Source: Afipia sp. (GTDB lineage Bacteria > Pseudomonadota > Alphaproteobacteria > Rhizobiales > Xanthobacteraceae). Taken from it: a stretch of 64,000 nt of DNA. Both the position numbers and the translations under genes were made by a program. This document shows, piece after piece, positions 36,245 through 47,363 of the stretch (positions are counted from its first letter, which is position 1; the number at the start of each line of letters is the position of its first letter). The notes under the pieces are model-generated. The model made no database searches. It was not told the origin of the DNA and saw only the letters and a list, made by a program, of their open reading frames with translations. The DNA is taken from NCBI GenBank assembly GCA_017308575.1, contig JAFKEQ010000001.1:930001-994000 (forward strand), written 5' to 3'.

Positions 36245-37432
36245 ATGGATCTCAATTTCAACCAGGAAGAAAATGCATTTCGCGAGGAAGTGAGAAAGTT
36301 CTTCCACGAGAACATTCCGCCCGCGATGCACAAGAAGCTGATCGACGGCGGCCATCCCAGCAAGGACGACATCGTCACCTGGACCCGCATCCTCAACAAG
36401 AAGGGATGGGGCGTTCCGCATTGGCCCGTGGAGTTCGGCGGCACCGGCTGGTCGCCGGCCAAGCAGCACATCTTCCTTGAAGAGCTGCAGGCGACGCCTG
36501 CGCCGTCGCCGCTGCCGTTCGGCGTCAACATGGTCGGCCCGGTGATCTACACCTTCGGCAGCGACGAGCAGAAGAAGTATTACCTGCCGCGCATCGCCAA
36601 TCTCGACGACTGGTGGTGCCAGGGCTTCTCGGAGCCAGGCTCAGGGTCGGACCTCGCCTCGCTCAAGACCACGGCGAAGCGCAAGGGCGACGTCTATGTG
36701 ATCAACGGCCAGAAGACCTGGACCACGCTCGGCCAGTATGCCGACTGGATCTTCTGTCTCTGCCGCACCAATCCGGAAGCGAAGAAGCAGGAAGGCATTT
36801 CGTTCATCCTGATCGACATGAAGTCGCGCGGCATCACCGTGCGTCCGATCCAGACCATCGATGGCGGCCATGAAGTCAACGAAGTGTTCTTCGACGACGT
36901 CGAGGTGCCGGTCGCCAATCTGGTCGGCCAGGAAAACAAGGGCTGGGATTACGCAAAGTTCCTGCTCGGCAACGAGCGCACCAACATCGCCCGCGTCGGC
37001 ATGTCGAAGGAGCGCATCCGCCGCGTCCGTGAACTGGCGTCGACGGTCGAAGCCAACGGCAAGCCGCTGATCGAGGACGACCGTTTTCGCGAGAAGCTCG
37101 CCGCCACCGAAATCGAGCTCAAGGCGCTCGAGCTGTCGGTGATGCGCGTCATCGCCAACGAGACCAAGAACGGCAAGGGCAAGCCGGACCCGGCGTCCTC
37201 GATCCTCAAGATCAAGGGCTCGGAAATCCAGCAGACCATTTCCGAACTGCTGGTCGAAGTCGCCGGTCCCTTCGCCGTGCCCTACCTTCCGGAAGAAGGC
37301 ATCGGCAACGAGGAGGCGGGCTGGGAGTCGCACACCGCGCCGCATTACTTCAACTACCGCAAGGTTTCGATCTACGGCGGTTCGAACGAAATCCAGCGCG
37401 GCATTATCGCGAAGGCGGTGCTGGGGCTTTAA
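36245..37432 (+). CDS. pimC: Acyl-CoA dehydrogenase, large subunit (PimC)
   Basis: An FAD-dependent acyl-CoA dehydrogenase of 395 residues. The flavin/substrate motif WWCQGFSEPGSGSDLASLKT is near residue 120. The C-terminal KVSIYGGSNEIQRGIIAKAVLGL is of the YGGSNEIQR type, which lacks Glu at the medium-chain dehydrogenase catalytic position. The Glu in LLGNERTNIAR corresponds to the alternative base of isovaleryl-CoA-type enzymes. It is predicted to form a heteromeric dehydrogenase with PimD that oxidises pimeloyl-CoA and related esters. The ribosome-binding site AAGGAGAG lies just upstream. Palindromic repeats lie on both sides. Confidence 0.92.
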   Translation: MDLNFNQEENAFREEVRKFFHENIPPAMHKKLIDGGHPSKDDIVTWTRILNKKGWGVPHWPVEFGGTGWSPAKQHIFLEELQATPAPSPLPFGVNMVGPVIYTFGSDEQKKYYLPRIANLDDWWCQGFSEPGSGSDLASLKTTAKRKGDVYVINGQKTWTTLGQYADWIFCLCRTNPEAKKQEGISFILIDMKSRGITVRPIQTIDGGHEVNEVFFDDVEVPVANLVGQENKGWDYAKFLLGNERTNIARVGMSKERIRRVRELASTVEANGKPLIEDDRFREKLAATEIELKALELSVMRVIANETKNGKGKPDPASSILKIKGSEIQQTISELLVEVAGPFAVPYLPEEGIGNEEAGWESHTAPHYFNYRKVSIYGGSNEIQRGIIAKAVLGL

Positions 37433-37442
37433 CGACATCTTC

Positions 37443-37468
37443 CCCTCTCCCCGCTTGCGGGGAGAGGG
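37443..37468. terminator. Hairpin after pimC (family 3 repeat half)
   Basis: CCCTCTCCCCGC and GCGGGGAGAGGG are perfect 12-base arms around TT. It starts 11 bases after the pimC stop. No T-run follows, so it may stabilise the 3' end of the upstream mRNA or attenuate pimDE. Confidence 0.6.
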
Positions 37469-37488
37469 CTTGCAGCGTTCTCACATGC

Positions 37489-37566
37489 CGTCATTGCGAG
37501 CGAAGCGAAGCAATCCATTCGATTATCCACATGGATTGCTTCGTCGCTTCGCTCCTCGCCATGACG
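37489..37566. repeat. REP-like palindromic repeat, family 1, copy C
   Basis: CGTCATTGCGAGCGAAGCG at the left and GCTCCTCGCCATGACG at the right, with GAAGCAATCCAT and ATGGATTGCTTC inner arms. It lies between pimC and pimD. Confidence 0.85.
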
Positions 37567-37594
37567 ATGTTTTGGTTTAGCCGAGGAACACAGT

Positions 37595-38734
37595 ATGGAT
37601 TTTGATCTCTCCGAGGAGCAGCGCCTCCTGAAAGACAGCGTCGACGGGCTGCTGGCTGACTCGTATGACTTCGAGCAGCGCAAGAAGTACGCCGCAGAAA
37701 AGGACGGCTGGAGCCGCCAGATCTGGGGCAAGCTCGCGGAGCAGGGCCTGCTCGGCCTGCCGTTCTCGGAAAACGACGGCGGCTTCGGCGCGGGCGCGGT
37801 GGAAACCGCGATCGTGATGGAATCGCTCGGCCGCTCGCTGGTGCTCGAGCCTTACCTGACCACGGTGGTGATCGGCGGCGGCTTCCTGCGTCACGGCGCA
37901 TCCGCCGAGCAGAAGGCCGCGCACATTCCCTCCGTGATCGACGGCAGCAAGACGCTGGCCTTCGCGCAGCTCGAAAAGAACTCGCGCTACGACCTCGCGG
38001 ATGTCTCCACCACCGCCAAGAAGAAGGGCGACGGCTGGGTGATCGATGGCGAGAAGTTCGTCGTGCTGCACGGCGACAGCGCCAGCACGCTGATCGTGAC
38101 CGCGCGCACCTCCGGCGGCCAGCGCGACCGCGACGGCATCGGCGTGTTCCTTGTGCCGGCGAATGCCAAGGGCGTTCATATCAAGGGCTACGCCACGCAG
38201 GACAGCATGCGCGCGGCGGACATCCGCTTCGAGGGCGTCGAGGTGGCCAAGGACGCCGTGCTCGGCGATCCGGCCAAGGGTCTTGCGCTGGTGGAGCGCG
38301 TGGTGGACGAAGCGCGCATCGCGATGTGCTCCGAAGCCATCGGCGCGATGGAAGAGTCGCTCAAGATCACCGTCGAGTACATCAAAACCCGCAAGCAGTT
38401 TGGCGTCGCCATCGGCACCTTCCAGGCGCTGCAGCACCGTGCGTCCGACATGTTCGTGAACCTGGAGCAGGCGCGCAGCATGGCGCTGTTCGCGGCGATG
38501 GCGACCGATCTTCCGGATGCCGAGCGCGCGTCGGCGGTCGCGGCGGCCAAGGTGCAGGTCGGCAAGTCCTCGAAATTCGTCGGCCAGCAGTCGATTCAGC
38601 TTCATGGCGGCATCGGCATGACCATGGAGGCGCAGATCGGCCACTACTTCAAGCGGCTGACCGTGATCGAGAACACCTTCGGCGATACCGAACATCATCT
38701 GCGCCGTGTCGCGGCGGCAGGCCCGCTGGTGTGA
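37595..38734 (+). CDS. pimD: Acyl-CoA dehydrogenase, small subunit (PimD)
   Basis: An acyl-CoA dehydrogenase-fold protein of 379 residues. The C-terminal QSIQLHGGIGMTMEAQIGHYFKRLTVIENTFGD is the QLHGG type seen in partner subunits; the C-terminal EGT catalytic motif is missing. It pairs with PimC as in the first catabolic operon, where the same subunit types occur in reverse order. Part of the pim beta-oxidation set. Separated from pimC by 162 bases carrying a hairpin and a REP-like repeat, and from pimE by another repeat. Confidence 0.92.
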   Translation: MDFDLSEEQRLLKDSVDGLLADSYDFEQRKKYAAEKDGWSRQIWGKLAEQGLLGLPFSENDGGFGAGAVETAIVMESLGRSLVLEPYLTTVVIGGGFLRHGASAEQKAAHIPSVIDGSKTLAFAQLEKNSRYDLADVSTTAKKKGDGWVIDGEKFVVLHGDSASTLIVTARTSGGQRDRDGIGVFLVPANAKGVHIKGYATQDSMRAADIRFEGVEVAKDAVLGDPAKGLALVERVVDEARIAMCSEAIGAMEESLKITVEYIKTRKQFGVAIGTFQALQHRASDMFVNLEQARSMALFAAMATDLPDAERASAVAAAKVQVGKSSKFVGQQSIQLHGGIGMTMEAQIGHYFKRLTVIENTFGDTEHHLRRVAAAGPLV

Positions 38735-38743
38735 TTGTTCCAC

Positions 38744-38822
38744 CGTCATCGCGAGGAGCATAGCGACGAAGCGATCCATCTTTTTAAAAAGAATGGATTG
38801 CTTCGCTTCGCTCGCAATGACG
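38744..38822. repeat. REP-like palindromic repeat, family 1, copy D
   Basis: CGTCATCGCGAGGAGCATAG at the left and CGCTCGCAATGACG at the right; inner GAAGCGATCCAT and ATGGATTGCTTC flank CTTTTTAAAAAGA. It lies between pimD and pimE. Confidence 0.85.
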
Positions 38823-38853
38823 AAACAACGGTTCAACGAAAACAGGGGACGCC

Positions 38854-39627
38854 ATGCCCACCTCGCCCTTCGACCTTACCGGAAAAGTTGCCGTCGTCAC
38901 CGGATCGAGCCGTGGCATCGGCCGTGCGTCGGCGGAACTGCTGGCGCAGATGGGCGCGAAGGTCGTGATCTCCAGCCGCAAGGCGGATGCGTGCAACGAG
39001 GTGGCGGAGGGCATTCGCAAGGCGGGTGGCGATGCCCATGTCATTCCCTGCAACATCTCGAAGCGAGAAGAGGTCGATGCGCTGATCGCGGGCACGATCA
39101 GGCATTACGGGCAGATCGACACTCTGGTCTGCAACGCCGCGGTCAATCCCTATTACGGCCCGTTGCTCGACATCACCGACGAAGCCTTCGACAAGATCAT
39201 GGGCGCCAACATCAAGAGCAACATCTGGCTCTGCAAGCAGGCGATGCCGCATATGGCCGAACGCGGCGGCGGCTCTGTCGTCATCATCTCGTCCATCGGC
39301 GGCTTGCGCGGCTCGACCGTGATCGGCGCCTACGGCATCTCCAAAGCCGCCGATTTCTCGCTGGCGCGCAGCCTTGCCGGGGAGTGGGGTCCGAAGAAGG
39401 TGCGCGTGAACTGCATCGCACCCGGCCTCGTGAAGACCGATTTCGCCCGCGCGCTGTGGGAAGACGAAGCGCTGCTGGCGCGCCGCACCGCCACCACGCC
39501 GCTGCGCCGGATCGGAGAGCCGCACGAGATCGCGGGCGCGGTGGCTTATCTCGCCTCCGACGCCTCGACCTTCATGACCGGCCAGACCATCGTGATCGAC
39601 GGCGGCGTGACGACGGCTGCGGTGTAA
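38854..39627 (+). CDS. pimE: Short-chain dehydrogenase/reductase (PimE)
   Basis: An NAD(P)-dependent SDR of 257 residues. The cofactor motif TGSSRGIG is near residue 15, NAAVNPYYGP near 90, a catalytic Ser in VIISSIGG near 144, and the pair Tyr/Lys in YGISK near 158-162. The C-terminal ASTFMTGQTIVIDGG is standard. Its position as the last gene matches pimE. The exact reaction is not established; it may act on 3-hydroxyacyl-CoA intermediates beside PimF. Confidence 0.87.
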   Translation: MPTSPFDLTGKVAVVTGSSRGIGRASAELLAQMGAKVVISSRKADACNEVAEGIRKAGGDAHVIPCNISKREEVDALIAGTIRHYGQIDTLVCNAAVNPYYGPLLDITDEAFDKIMGANIKSNIWLCKQAMPHMAERGGGSVVIISSIGGLRGSTVIGAYGISKAADFSLARSLAGEWGPKKVRVNCIAPGLVKTDFARALWEDEALLARRTATTPLRRIGEPHEIAGAVAYLASDASTFMTGQTIVIDGGVTTAAV

Positions 39628-39650
39628 TTTCGCTTTCCCTGAGGGGGAAT

Positions 39651-39752
39651 CGTCATCCTGAGGTGCGCGCTCTTGCGCGCCTCGAAGGATGACTGACCGT
39701 GCACCGCCATCCTTCGAGGCTCGCCGAAGCTGCCTCGCACTTCAGGATGACG
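39651..39752. repeat. Palindromic repeat, family 2, copy d
   Basis: CGTCATCCTGAGGTGCGCGC at the left and CACTTCAGGATGACG at the right, with inner CCTCGAAGGATG and CATCCTTCGAGG. It lies 23 bases after pimE and probably ends or stabilises the pim transcript. Confidence 0.8.
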
Positions 39753-39839
39753 GATTGGCTCCATATATATTGACGCCCGCCCGCGTAGTCGCTTTCTTGG
39801 CGTTCCGAAACCAGAACGAAAATCATTCCGGGGAACGCC

Positions 39840-41348
<1,509 letters not shown>

Positions 41349-41453
41349 GCGGACAAAGCGCTGCGGCGCATTCGGACACATGGAATCGGGTTCTTAAGAG
41401 TTGTCGCGGTATCTCAGCCCGAGGATATGAAACCGGGACAAGGGAGCCGCTCC

Positions 41454-42158
41454 ATGTTGAGCCGTCGGTCATTTTGCGGATGTGTGACGTTATCTCTGGC
41501 CGCAGCGAGCGTGCTCGGCACGCGCGCGGTGGCGGCGGAATGCGCGGTGATGACGCCGGAGCGTCAGGACCTGACGCCGGATCAGGCGATCGCGCGGCTG
41601 AAGGCAGGCAACGAGCGGCTGGTCGGCGGCAAGACCATCAACTGCGATCTTGTCGAGCAGATCAAGGCGACCGCCGCCGCGCAGGCGCCGTTCGCGGCCA
41701 TTGTCGGCTGCATCGATTCGCGCGTGCCGCCCGAACTGGTGTTCGACCAGCGGATCGGCGACATCTTCTGCGCGCGGGTGGCGGGAAATTTCGTCAACAC
41801 CGACATCATCGGCAGCCTGGAATTTGCCACCAAGGTGGCAGGCGCGCGCGCCATCGTGGTGCTGGGACATAACGACTGCGGCGCGATCAAGGGCGCGGTC
41901 GATCACGTCAAGCTCGGAAACCTGACGGCGACGCTGGCCAACATCCGCCCGGCCGTTGCGGCGAGCAGGGCGAAGGGCGAGCGCAATGCGAAGAACGCGG
42001 CGTTCGTTCAGGCCGTCGCCGAAACCAATGTGAAGATGGCGGTGGCGGCGCTGACCGCCAGAAGCCGCGTGCTGAAAAATCGTGTCGCTGCGGGGCAGCT
42101 CCGCATCGTGGGCGCGATGCACGATCTCGCCACCGGCCGCGTGAATTTCATGGCCTAG
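41454..42158 (+). CDS. Beta-carbonic anhydrase with Tat signal
   Basis: A 234-residue beta-class carbonic anhydrase. Zinc-site residues are all visible: Cys86-x-Asp88-x-Arg90 (GCIDSR), then His139 and Cys142 (GHNDCG). The N-terminus LSRRSFCGCVTLSLAAASVLG followed by AVAAE is a twin-arginine signal, so the enzyme should act in the periplasm. That is unusual for beta-carbonic anhydrases, which are mostly cytoplasmic. AGGGAG at 41441-41446 supports the ATG at 41454 over one at 41427. It would interconvert CO2 and bicarbonate in the envelope. It stands alone and is followed by a bidirectional terminator. Confidence 0.9.
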   Translation: MLSRRSFCGCVTLSLAAASVLGTRAVAAECAVMTPERQDLTPDQAIARLKAGNERLVGGKTINCDLVEQIKATAAAQAPFAAIVGCIDSRVPPELVFDQRIGDIFCARVAGNFVNTDIIGSLEFATKVAGARAIVVLGHNDCGAIKGAVDHVKLGNLTATLANIRPAVAASRAKGERNAKNAAFVQAVAETNVKMAVAALTARSRVLKNRVAAGQLRIVGAMHDLATGRVNFMA

Positions 42159-42175
42159 CTGTCCGCCATGCCGAC

Positions 42176-42215
42176 AAACAAAAGGGCGGCCGGATGATCC
42201 GGCCGCCCTTCGTTT
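42176..42215. terminator. Bidirectional Rho-independent terminator
   Basis: AAGGGCGGCCGGA (42182-42194) and TCCGGCCGCCCTT (42198-42210) are perfect 13-base arms around TGA. T-rich tracts follow on both strands. It separates the convergent carbonic anhydrase and hypothetical genes. Confidence 0.9.
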
Positions 42216-42228
42216 ATCTCAAGATCGG

Positions 42229-42819
42229 TTACTGGCAGATCACCTGCTCGTTGCCGATGCGGGTGATCGAGCCTGGGCGGCAAGTAAAGCCGTTGCGGGC
42301 GTCGAAGTTGCCCGACATCGGAATCGCGACGCCGTTGTACTGATATCCGCCGGCATAGCCATAATCCGGACCGTAGTCCGCCGATGCGTAGCTTGCGCCG
42401 TAGCGGTGGCGGTTGCCGTAAGGATAGCCGTTGTCGGCGTAGTAGGGGCTGTTGCCGTAACGCGGCCCGCCGAACGGCGCGGTCGCGATCGCGCCCGCGG
42501 TGCCGACGGCCGTCGTGGCAATCGCGCCTGCCGCGCCGACTGCGCCGCCGACAACATCCGCCGGCCAGAAGCCGGTATCGCGCTCATGCCAAGTGTCGCG
42601 GCTGTTCCAGTTGTCGCGCGATGCCATTTCATCGGTGCGATAGGCCGCGCGCGCATGATGACGGTGCATCGCGCGGGACGAATGCATCGCATGCTTGTTG
42701 GCCTTGTAGCTCTTCGCGTGCGTGGCCGCGCGCGGCTGCATCGAATCCTGCGCGAGCACTGGCGATGTGGCGAGCGCGGTCACGGCGGCTGCTGCGGCGA
42801 GCAATGTCACCTTCTTCAT
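42229..42819 (-). CDS. Secreted hypothetical protein
   Basis: A 196-residue protein with a clear Sec signal peptide (MKKVTLLAAAAAVTALATSPVLAQ). The mature part is rich in His, Arg, Tyr and Gly. It has a charged zone (residues 25-80), a small hydrophobic Gly/Ala patch (VVGGAVGAAGAIATTAVGTAG) and a tail with two cysteines (NGFTCRPGSITRIGNEQVICQ) that could form a disulfide. AAGGAG seven bases before the ATG fixes the start. No domain is recognised. Similar Tyr/Gly-rich secreted proteins are common in Bradyrhizobium relatives; the role is unknown. Confidence 0.8.
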   Translation of the reverse strand: MKKVTLLAAAAAVTALATSPVLAQDSMQPRAATHAKSYKANKHAMHSSRAMHRHHARAAYRTDEMASRDNWNSRDTWHERDTGFWPADVVGGAVGAAGAIATTAVGTAGAIATAPFGGPRYGNSPYYADNGYPYGNRHRYGASYASADYGPDYGYAGGYQYNGVAIPMSGNFDARNGFTCRPGSITRIGNEQVICQ

Positions 42820-42973
42820 TTTGATCTCCTTCTGCACGGGGTGAAAGTTGCGGCGCATCAACGCCTCGAAGGCGGAGCTGTTCCCGGTTCCGTGCAAATG
42901 ATCGTCACACGCGCGTGAGGTCGTGGGTTCCCGTTCTCGCGGTCATGCCAATTTGATCCGAATTGAATATGTC

Positions 42974-43077
42974 CGTCATTGCGAGGAGCTATAGCGCGCT
43001 TGCGCGCTATAGCGACGAAGCAATCCACCCCTTCGCTTTTTAGAAAGCTGGATTGCTTCGCTTCGCTCGCAATGACG
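42974..43077. repeat. REP-like palindromic repeat, family 1, copy E
   Basis: CGTCATTGCGAGGAGCTATA at the left and CGCTCGCAATGACG at the right. It carries an extra hairpin (GCTATAGCGCGC-TT-GCGCGCTATAGC) that makes it the longest copy. It ends seven bases from the metH stop and probably marks the 3' end of metH mRNA. Confidence 0.85.
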
Positions 43078-43083
43078 AGCAGG

Positions 43084-46000
43084 TCAGTTCGGCGCGGTTT
43101 CTGCGCGTGGCGTCATCGCCAACCGCATGTGCATCGCGCAGGCGCAGCCGGGCGGATGCTTGGCCAGCGGCAAGTCCACGACGTCCGGTTCGTCCGTTTC
43201 GGGCGGCGCATCGCGTGAGGGAATGTAGTTGAGGATCGGCGACAGCCAGCGCTCGATTTCCTCCGGCGTCATGCCCTTGCGTTCGGCATAATCCTCGACC
43301 TGATCGCGCTCGATCTTTCCGACGCCGAAATAATAGCTCTCCGGATGGCTGAAATAGAGGCCGGACACCGACGAGCCGGGCCACATCGCAAAGCTCTCCG
43401 TCAGCGTCACGCCCGCGGTGCGCTCGGCATCGAGCAGGCGGAACAGTGTCGCCTTCTCGGTGTGGTCCGGTTGCGCCGGATAGCCCGGGGCAGGGCGGAT
43501 GCCCTGATACTCTTCGCGGATCAACTGATCGGCATTAAGATTCTCGTCCGGCGCGTAGCCCCAGAATTCCTTGCGCACGCGTTCGTGCATCCGCTCCGCG
43601 AAAGCTTCGGCGAGACGATCCGCCAGCGCCTTGACGAGGATGGACGAATAGTCGTCGTTGGCGTTCTTGAAGCGGTCCGCGATCACGTCCTCGCCGATGC
43701 CGGCGGTGACCACGAACATCCCGATATAGTCCGGCACGTTCGAGCCGATCGGCGCGATGAAGTCCGACAGCGCCGCGTTGTGGCGGCCTTCGCGCTTTTC
43801 CAGTTGCTGGCGCAGGGTGTGCAGCGTGGTCATCGGCCTGGTGCGCGCGTCGTCGCTGTAGAGCACGATGTCGTCGCCCTCGGCGTTCGCGGGCCAGAAG
43901 CCGATGGTCGCACGCGCCTTGAACCATCTTTCCGCGATGATGCGATCCAGCATCTTGCGCGCGTCGTCGTAAAGCGAGCGCGCCGCTTCGCCCACCACCT
44001 TGTCGTCGAGAATGGCCGGGAAACGCCCGGATAACTCCCAGGTCTGGAAGAACGGCGTCCAGTCGATGTAGTGCGCCAGTTCTTCCAGCGAATAGTCGTC
44101 GAAGCTCCTGAGGCCGATGAAGGCGGGCTTCTTTGGCGTCGTCTTGCTCCAGTCGATCTTGTGCGCGTTGGCGCGCGCGGCCTCCAGCGACAGCCGGTTC
44201 TTGTTCTGCTGCGCCCTGAAATGCGCCGCCGAAATCTTCGCATAGTCGGCGCGGACCTCCCGGGCGTAGTCCGTCTTCTTCTCGGGCGAGAGCAGCGATG
44301 AGGCAACACCGACCGCACGGCTGGCGTCGTTGACATGCACCACCGGCCCGCGCCGATAGGCCGGATCGACCTTCACGGCGGTGTGGACGCGGCTGGTGGT
44401 CGCGCCGCCGATCAGCAGCGGCAGGTCGAGGCCCTGACGCTCCATTTCGGAGGCGAGAAACACCATTTCATCGAGCGATGGCGTGATCAGGCCGGAGAGG
44501 CCGATGATGTCGGCGTTCTCGGCCTTCGCGGTGTCGATGATCTTGGCGGCGGGCACCATCACGCCGAGGTCGACCACCTCGAAGTTGTTGCACTGGAGCA
44601 CGATGCCGACAATGTTCTTGCCGATGTCATGCACATCGCCCTTCACGGTGGCGAGCACGATCTTGCCGGCGGAATTGCTGCCGCCATCGGCGATGCCTGC
44701 GGCGCGATTGCGCGCCTTTTCCTCTTCCATGAACGGCATCAGATAGGCGACCGCCTGCTTCATCACGCGCGCAGACTTCACCACCTGCGGCAGGAACATC
44801 TTGCCGTCACCGAACAGGTCGCCGACGATGTTCATGCCCGCCATCAGCGGGCCTTCGATCACCGACAGAGGGCGGTCGACTGTGAGGCGCGCGGCTTCGG
44901 TGTCTTCCTCGATATATTCTGTAATGCCGTTGACCAGCGCGTGGCTAAGACGTTGCTCGACCGGCCACTCGCGCCACTTGAGGTCCTGTTCCTTGACCTG
45001 CTTTTCCTGTCCGCGGAATTTTTCCGCAAGCTGCAGCAGCCGCTCGGATGCGCTCGCGTCGCGGTTAAGGATGACGTCCTCGCAGACCTGACGCAGTTCG
45101 GGATCGATGTCGTCATAGATCACCATCTGCCCGGCATTGACGATGCCCATGTCCATGCCCGCCTTGATGGCGTGATACAGGAACACAGAATGCATCGCCT
45201 CGCGCACTGGCTCGTTGCCGCGGAACGAGAACGACAGGTTGGAGACGCCGCCGGAAATATGTGCATGCGGCAGGTTCTGGCGAATCCAGCGCGTGGCTTC
45301 GATGAAATCGACGCCGTAGTTGTTGTGTTCTTCGAGGCCGGTGGCGATGGCGAAGATGTTCGGATCGAAGATGATGTCCTGCGGCGGGAAGTCGAGCTTC
45401 TCGATCAGCAGGTCATAGGCGCGCTTGCAGATCTCGATCTTGCGCTCGTAGGTGTCGGCCTGTCCGACCTCGTCGAACGCCATGACGACGACCGCCGCGC
45501 CATGACGGCGCGCGATCGAAGCTTCTGCTAAGAATTTCTCTTCGCCTTCCTTCATCGAGATGGAATTGACGATCGGCTTGCCCTGTACGCATTTCAGCCC
45601 GGCCTCGATCACGTCGAATTTCGACGAGTCGATCATCACCGGCACCCTGGCGATGTCGGGCTCGGAGGCGACGAGATTGAGATAGTCGATCATCGCCTGC
45701 TTGGAATCGAGCAGGCCCTCGTCCATGTTGATGTCGATCACCTGCGCGCCGTTCTCGACCTGATCGCGGGCGACCTGCAGCGCGGCGGCGTAATCGGCGT
45801 TCTTGATCAGCTTGCGGAAGCGCGCCGAGCCGGTAACGTTGGTGCGCTCGCCGACATTGACAAACGGAATGTCGCTGGTGAGCACGAAGGGTTCGAGGCC
45901 GGAGAGCCGCAGGCGCGGCTCGATGGTCGGGACGACGCGCGGCTTATGCGGCGCGCAGGCCTCCGCGATGGCCTTGATGTGCGCAGGCGTGGTGCCGCAG

Positions 46001-46941
46001 CAGCCGCCGACCACGTTGACGAGGCCAGCCTGCGCGAATTCGCCGACAAGGCGCGCCATATATTCCGGGCTCTCGTCGTACTGGCCGAATTCGTTCGGCA
46101 GGCCCGCGTTCGGATAGGCACAGACCAGCGTATCCGCCACGCGGCCGATATCGGCGATATGCGCGCGCAGGTCTTCCGCGCCGAGCGCACAGTTGAAGCC
46201 GATGGTGAGCGGATTGGCGTGCTGCACCGAATACCAGAACGCTTCCGGCATCTGGCCCGACAGCAGGCGGCCCGATTTGTCGGTGATGGTGCCGGAAATC
46301 ATCACCGGCACGTCGATGCCGCGCGCCGCGGTGATCTCCGCGATGGCATAGAGCGCAGCCTTGGCGTTCAGCGTGTCGAAGATGGTTTCCACAAGGAGAA
46401 TGTCCGCGCCGCCGTCGAGCAGGCCGTTGATCTGTTCGCTATAGGCGATGCGCAGATCGTCGAAGGTCACCGCGCGGTAACCGGGGTTGGCGACGTCCGG
46501 CGAGATCGATGCGGTGCGGTTGGTCGGGCCGAGCGCGCCGGCGACAAAGCGCGGCTTGCCGTCTTCGGCTTCCGCGCGGCGCGCCGCGTTGCAGACCAGG
46601 CGCGCGCCTTCGCGGTTCAGTTCATAGGCGAGGTCCGACATCTCGTAGTCGGCCTGCGCGATGGACGTGGACGAGAAGGTGTTTGTCTCGACGATGTCTG
46701 CGCCCGCTTTGAAATAGGCGTAGTGGATGTCCTCGATCGCCTGCGGCTGGGTCAGGATCAGCAGGTCGTTGTTGCCCTTGACGTCGCGGTGAAAGTCCTT
46801 GAAGCGCGCGCCGCGGAATGCCGCCTCGTCGAATTCCAGCCGCTGGATCATTGTGCCCATCGCGCCGTCGAGCACGAGAATCTTTTCGCGGGCGAGCGCG
46901 CGGAATTTATCGGCGATGGGAGATGTGGGGCGGGAGGACAT
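43084..46941 (-). CDS. metH: Cobalamin-dependent methionine synthase
   Basis: The four-module B12 enzyme, 1285 residues. Residues 10-330 bind homocysteine with zinc ligands Cys251, Cys314 and Cys315 ([16 protein letters not shown]). Residues 355-620 are the pterin (methyltetrahydrofolate) domain ([13 protein letters not shown]). Residues 650-900 bind cobalamin with the lower axial ligand His771 in GDVHDIGKN. Residues 930-1270 are the AdoMet activation domain ([22 protein letters not shown]). It makes methionine from homocysteine using 5-methyltetrahydrofolate supplied by MetF. It lies downstream of metF with a DUF559 gene and two repeats inserted between. No cobalamin riboswitch was seen just upstream. 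Confidence 0.97.
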   Translation of the reverse strand: MSSRPTSPIADKFRALAREKILVLDGAMGTMIQRLEFDEAAFRGARFKDFHRDVKGNNDLLILTQPQAIEDIHYAYFKAGADIVETNTFSSTSIAQADYEMSDLAYELNREGARLVCNAARRAEAEDGKPRFVAGALGPTNRTASISPDVANPGYRAVTFDDLRIAYSEQINGLLDGGADILLVETIFDTLNAKAALYAIAEITAARGIDVPVMISGTITDKSGRLLSGQMPEAFWYSVQHANPLTIGFNCALGAEDLRAHIADIGRVADTLVCAYPNAGLPNEFGQYDESPEYMARLVGEFAQAGLVNVVGGCCGTTPAHIKAIAEACAPHKPRVVPTIEPRLRLSGLEPFVLTSDIPFVNVGERTNVTGSARFRKLIKNADYAAALQVARDQVENGAQVIDINMDEGLLDSKQAMIDYLNLVASEPDIARVPVMIDSSKFDVIEAGLKCVQGKPIVNSISMKEGEEKFLAEASIARRHGAAVVVMAFDEVGQADTYERKIEICKRAYDLLIEKLDFPPQDIIFDPNIFAIATGLEEHNNYGVDFIEATRWIRQNLPHAHISGGVSNLSFSFRGNEPVREAMHSVFLYHAIKAGMDMGIVNAGQMVIYDDIDPELRQVCEDVILNRDASASERLLQLAEKFRGQEKQVKEQDLKWREWPVEQRLSHALVNGITEYIEEDTEAARLTVDRPLSVIEGPLMAGMNIVGDLFGDGKMFLPQVVKSARVMKQAVAYLMPFMEEEKARNRAAGIADGGSNSAGKIVLATVKGDVHDIGKNIVGIVLQCNNFEVVDLGVMVPAAKIIDTAKAENADIIGLSGLITPSLDEMVFLASEMERQGLDLPLLIGGATTSRVHTAVKVDPAYRRGPVVHVNDASRAVGVASSLLSPEKKTDYAREVRADYAKISAAHFRAQQNKNRLSLEAARANAHKIDWSKTTPKKPAFIGLRSFDDYSLEELAHYIDWTPFFQTWELSGRFPAILDDKVVGEAARSLYDDARKMLDRIIAERWFKARATIGFWPANAEGDDIVLYSDDARTRPMTTLHTLRQQLEKREGRHNAALSDFIAPIGSNVPDYIGMFVVTAGIGEDVIADRFKNANDDYSSILVKALADRLAEAFAERMHERVRKEFWGYAPDENLNADQLIREEYQGIRPAPGYPAQPDHTEKATLFRLLDAERTAGVTLTESFAMWPGSSVSGLYFSHPESYYFGVGKIERDQVEDYAERKGMTPEEIERWLSPILNYIPSRDAPPETDEPDVVDLPLAKHPPGCACAMHMRLAMTPRAETAPN

Positions 46942-46955
46942 GAGCGGACTCGATA

Positions 46956-47342
46956 TTACTCCCTCTCCCCGCCGGGGAGAGGGTTGGGGTGAGGGGGGAC
47001 CGGCGTGTGCTTTGGAAGCGTTGCGAGAATGTCTTCCAGCACACCATCCATGTTGGTCAGAACATCGTTGTTCCAGAAGCGGAGCACGAGATAGCCCATC
47101 GCGGAGAGAACTTGTGTGCGTTCTGCATCCTGTGATGTTTGGATCGCATGTTGACCGCCATCGAGTTCGACGACGAGCTTGGCATCCGCACAGCAGAAAT
47201 CAGCCACGAATTTGTCGATTTGCATCTGGCGTTTGAATTTCCAGCCGTTCAACCGCCGGTCGCGGAGACGCAGCCACAAGGCGCGTTCAGCGTCGGTCTG
47301 TTGCCGTCGAAGTCTTCGTACAAGGTCAGTGTTGCCGGTCAT
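46956..47342 (-). CDS. DUF559 / Vsr-like endonuclease domain protein
   Basis: A 128-residue protein of the DUF559 (PD-(D/E)XK, very-short-patch-repair-like) nuclease family. The helix [25 protein letters not shown] is followed by the strand core [21 protein letters not shown], where Asp and the Glu of VELDG are candidate metal ligands. Then come [23 protein letters not shown]. The last 15 residues ([14 protein letters not shown]) are translated from the flanking repeat at 46961-46998. A GTG at 47435, overlapping the metF stop, would also read through the other repeat at the N-terminus. The gene sits between two inverted repeat copies and between metF and metH. Function unknown; see findings. 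Confidence 0.8.
   Translation of the reverse strand: MTGNTDLVRRLRRQQTDAERALWLRLRDRRLNGWKFKRQMQIDKFVADFCCADAKLVVELDGGQHAIQTSQDAERTQVLSAMGYLVLRFWNNDVLTNMDGVLEDILATLPKHTPVPPHPNPLPGGERE
46961..46998. repeat. Family 3 repeat flanking the DUF559 gene (metH side)
   Basis: CCCTCTCCCCG-C-CGGGGAGAGGG hairpin followed by TTGGGGTGAGGGGG. It encodes the C-terminal residues of the DUF559 protein on the minus strand and ends next to the metH ribosome-binding site. It is the inverse of the copy at 47364-47404. Confidence 0.9.
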
Positions 47343-47363
47343 CGTTGTCTCGCGATGTTTCCG

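Noticed and set aside
46942..46960. Cobalamin riboswitch before metH
   Set aside because: Only a few bases separate the DUF559 stop and the metH start, and no B12-box-like sequence was recognised there or in the cassette.
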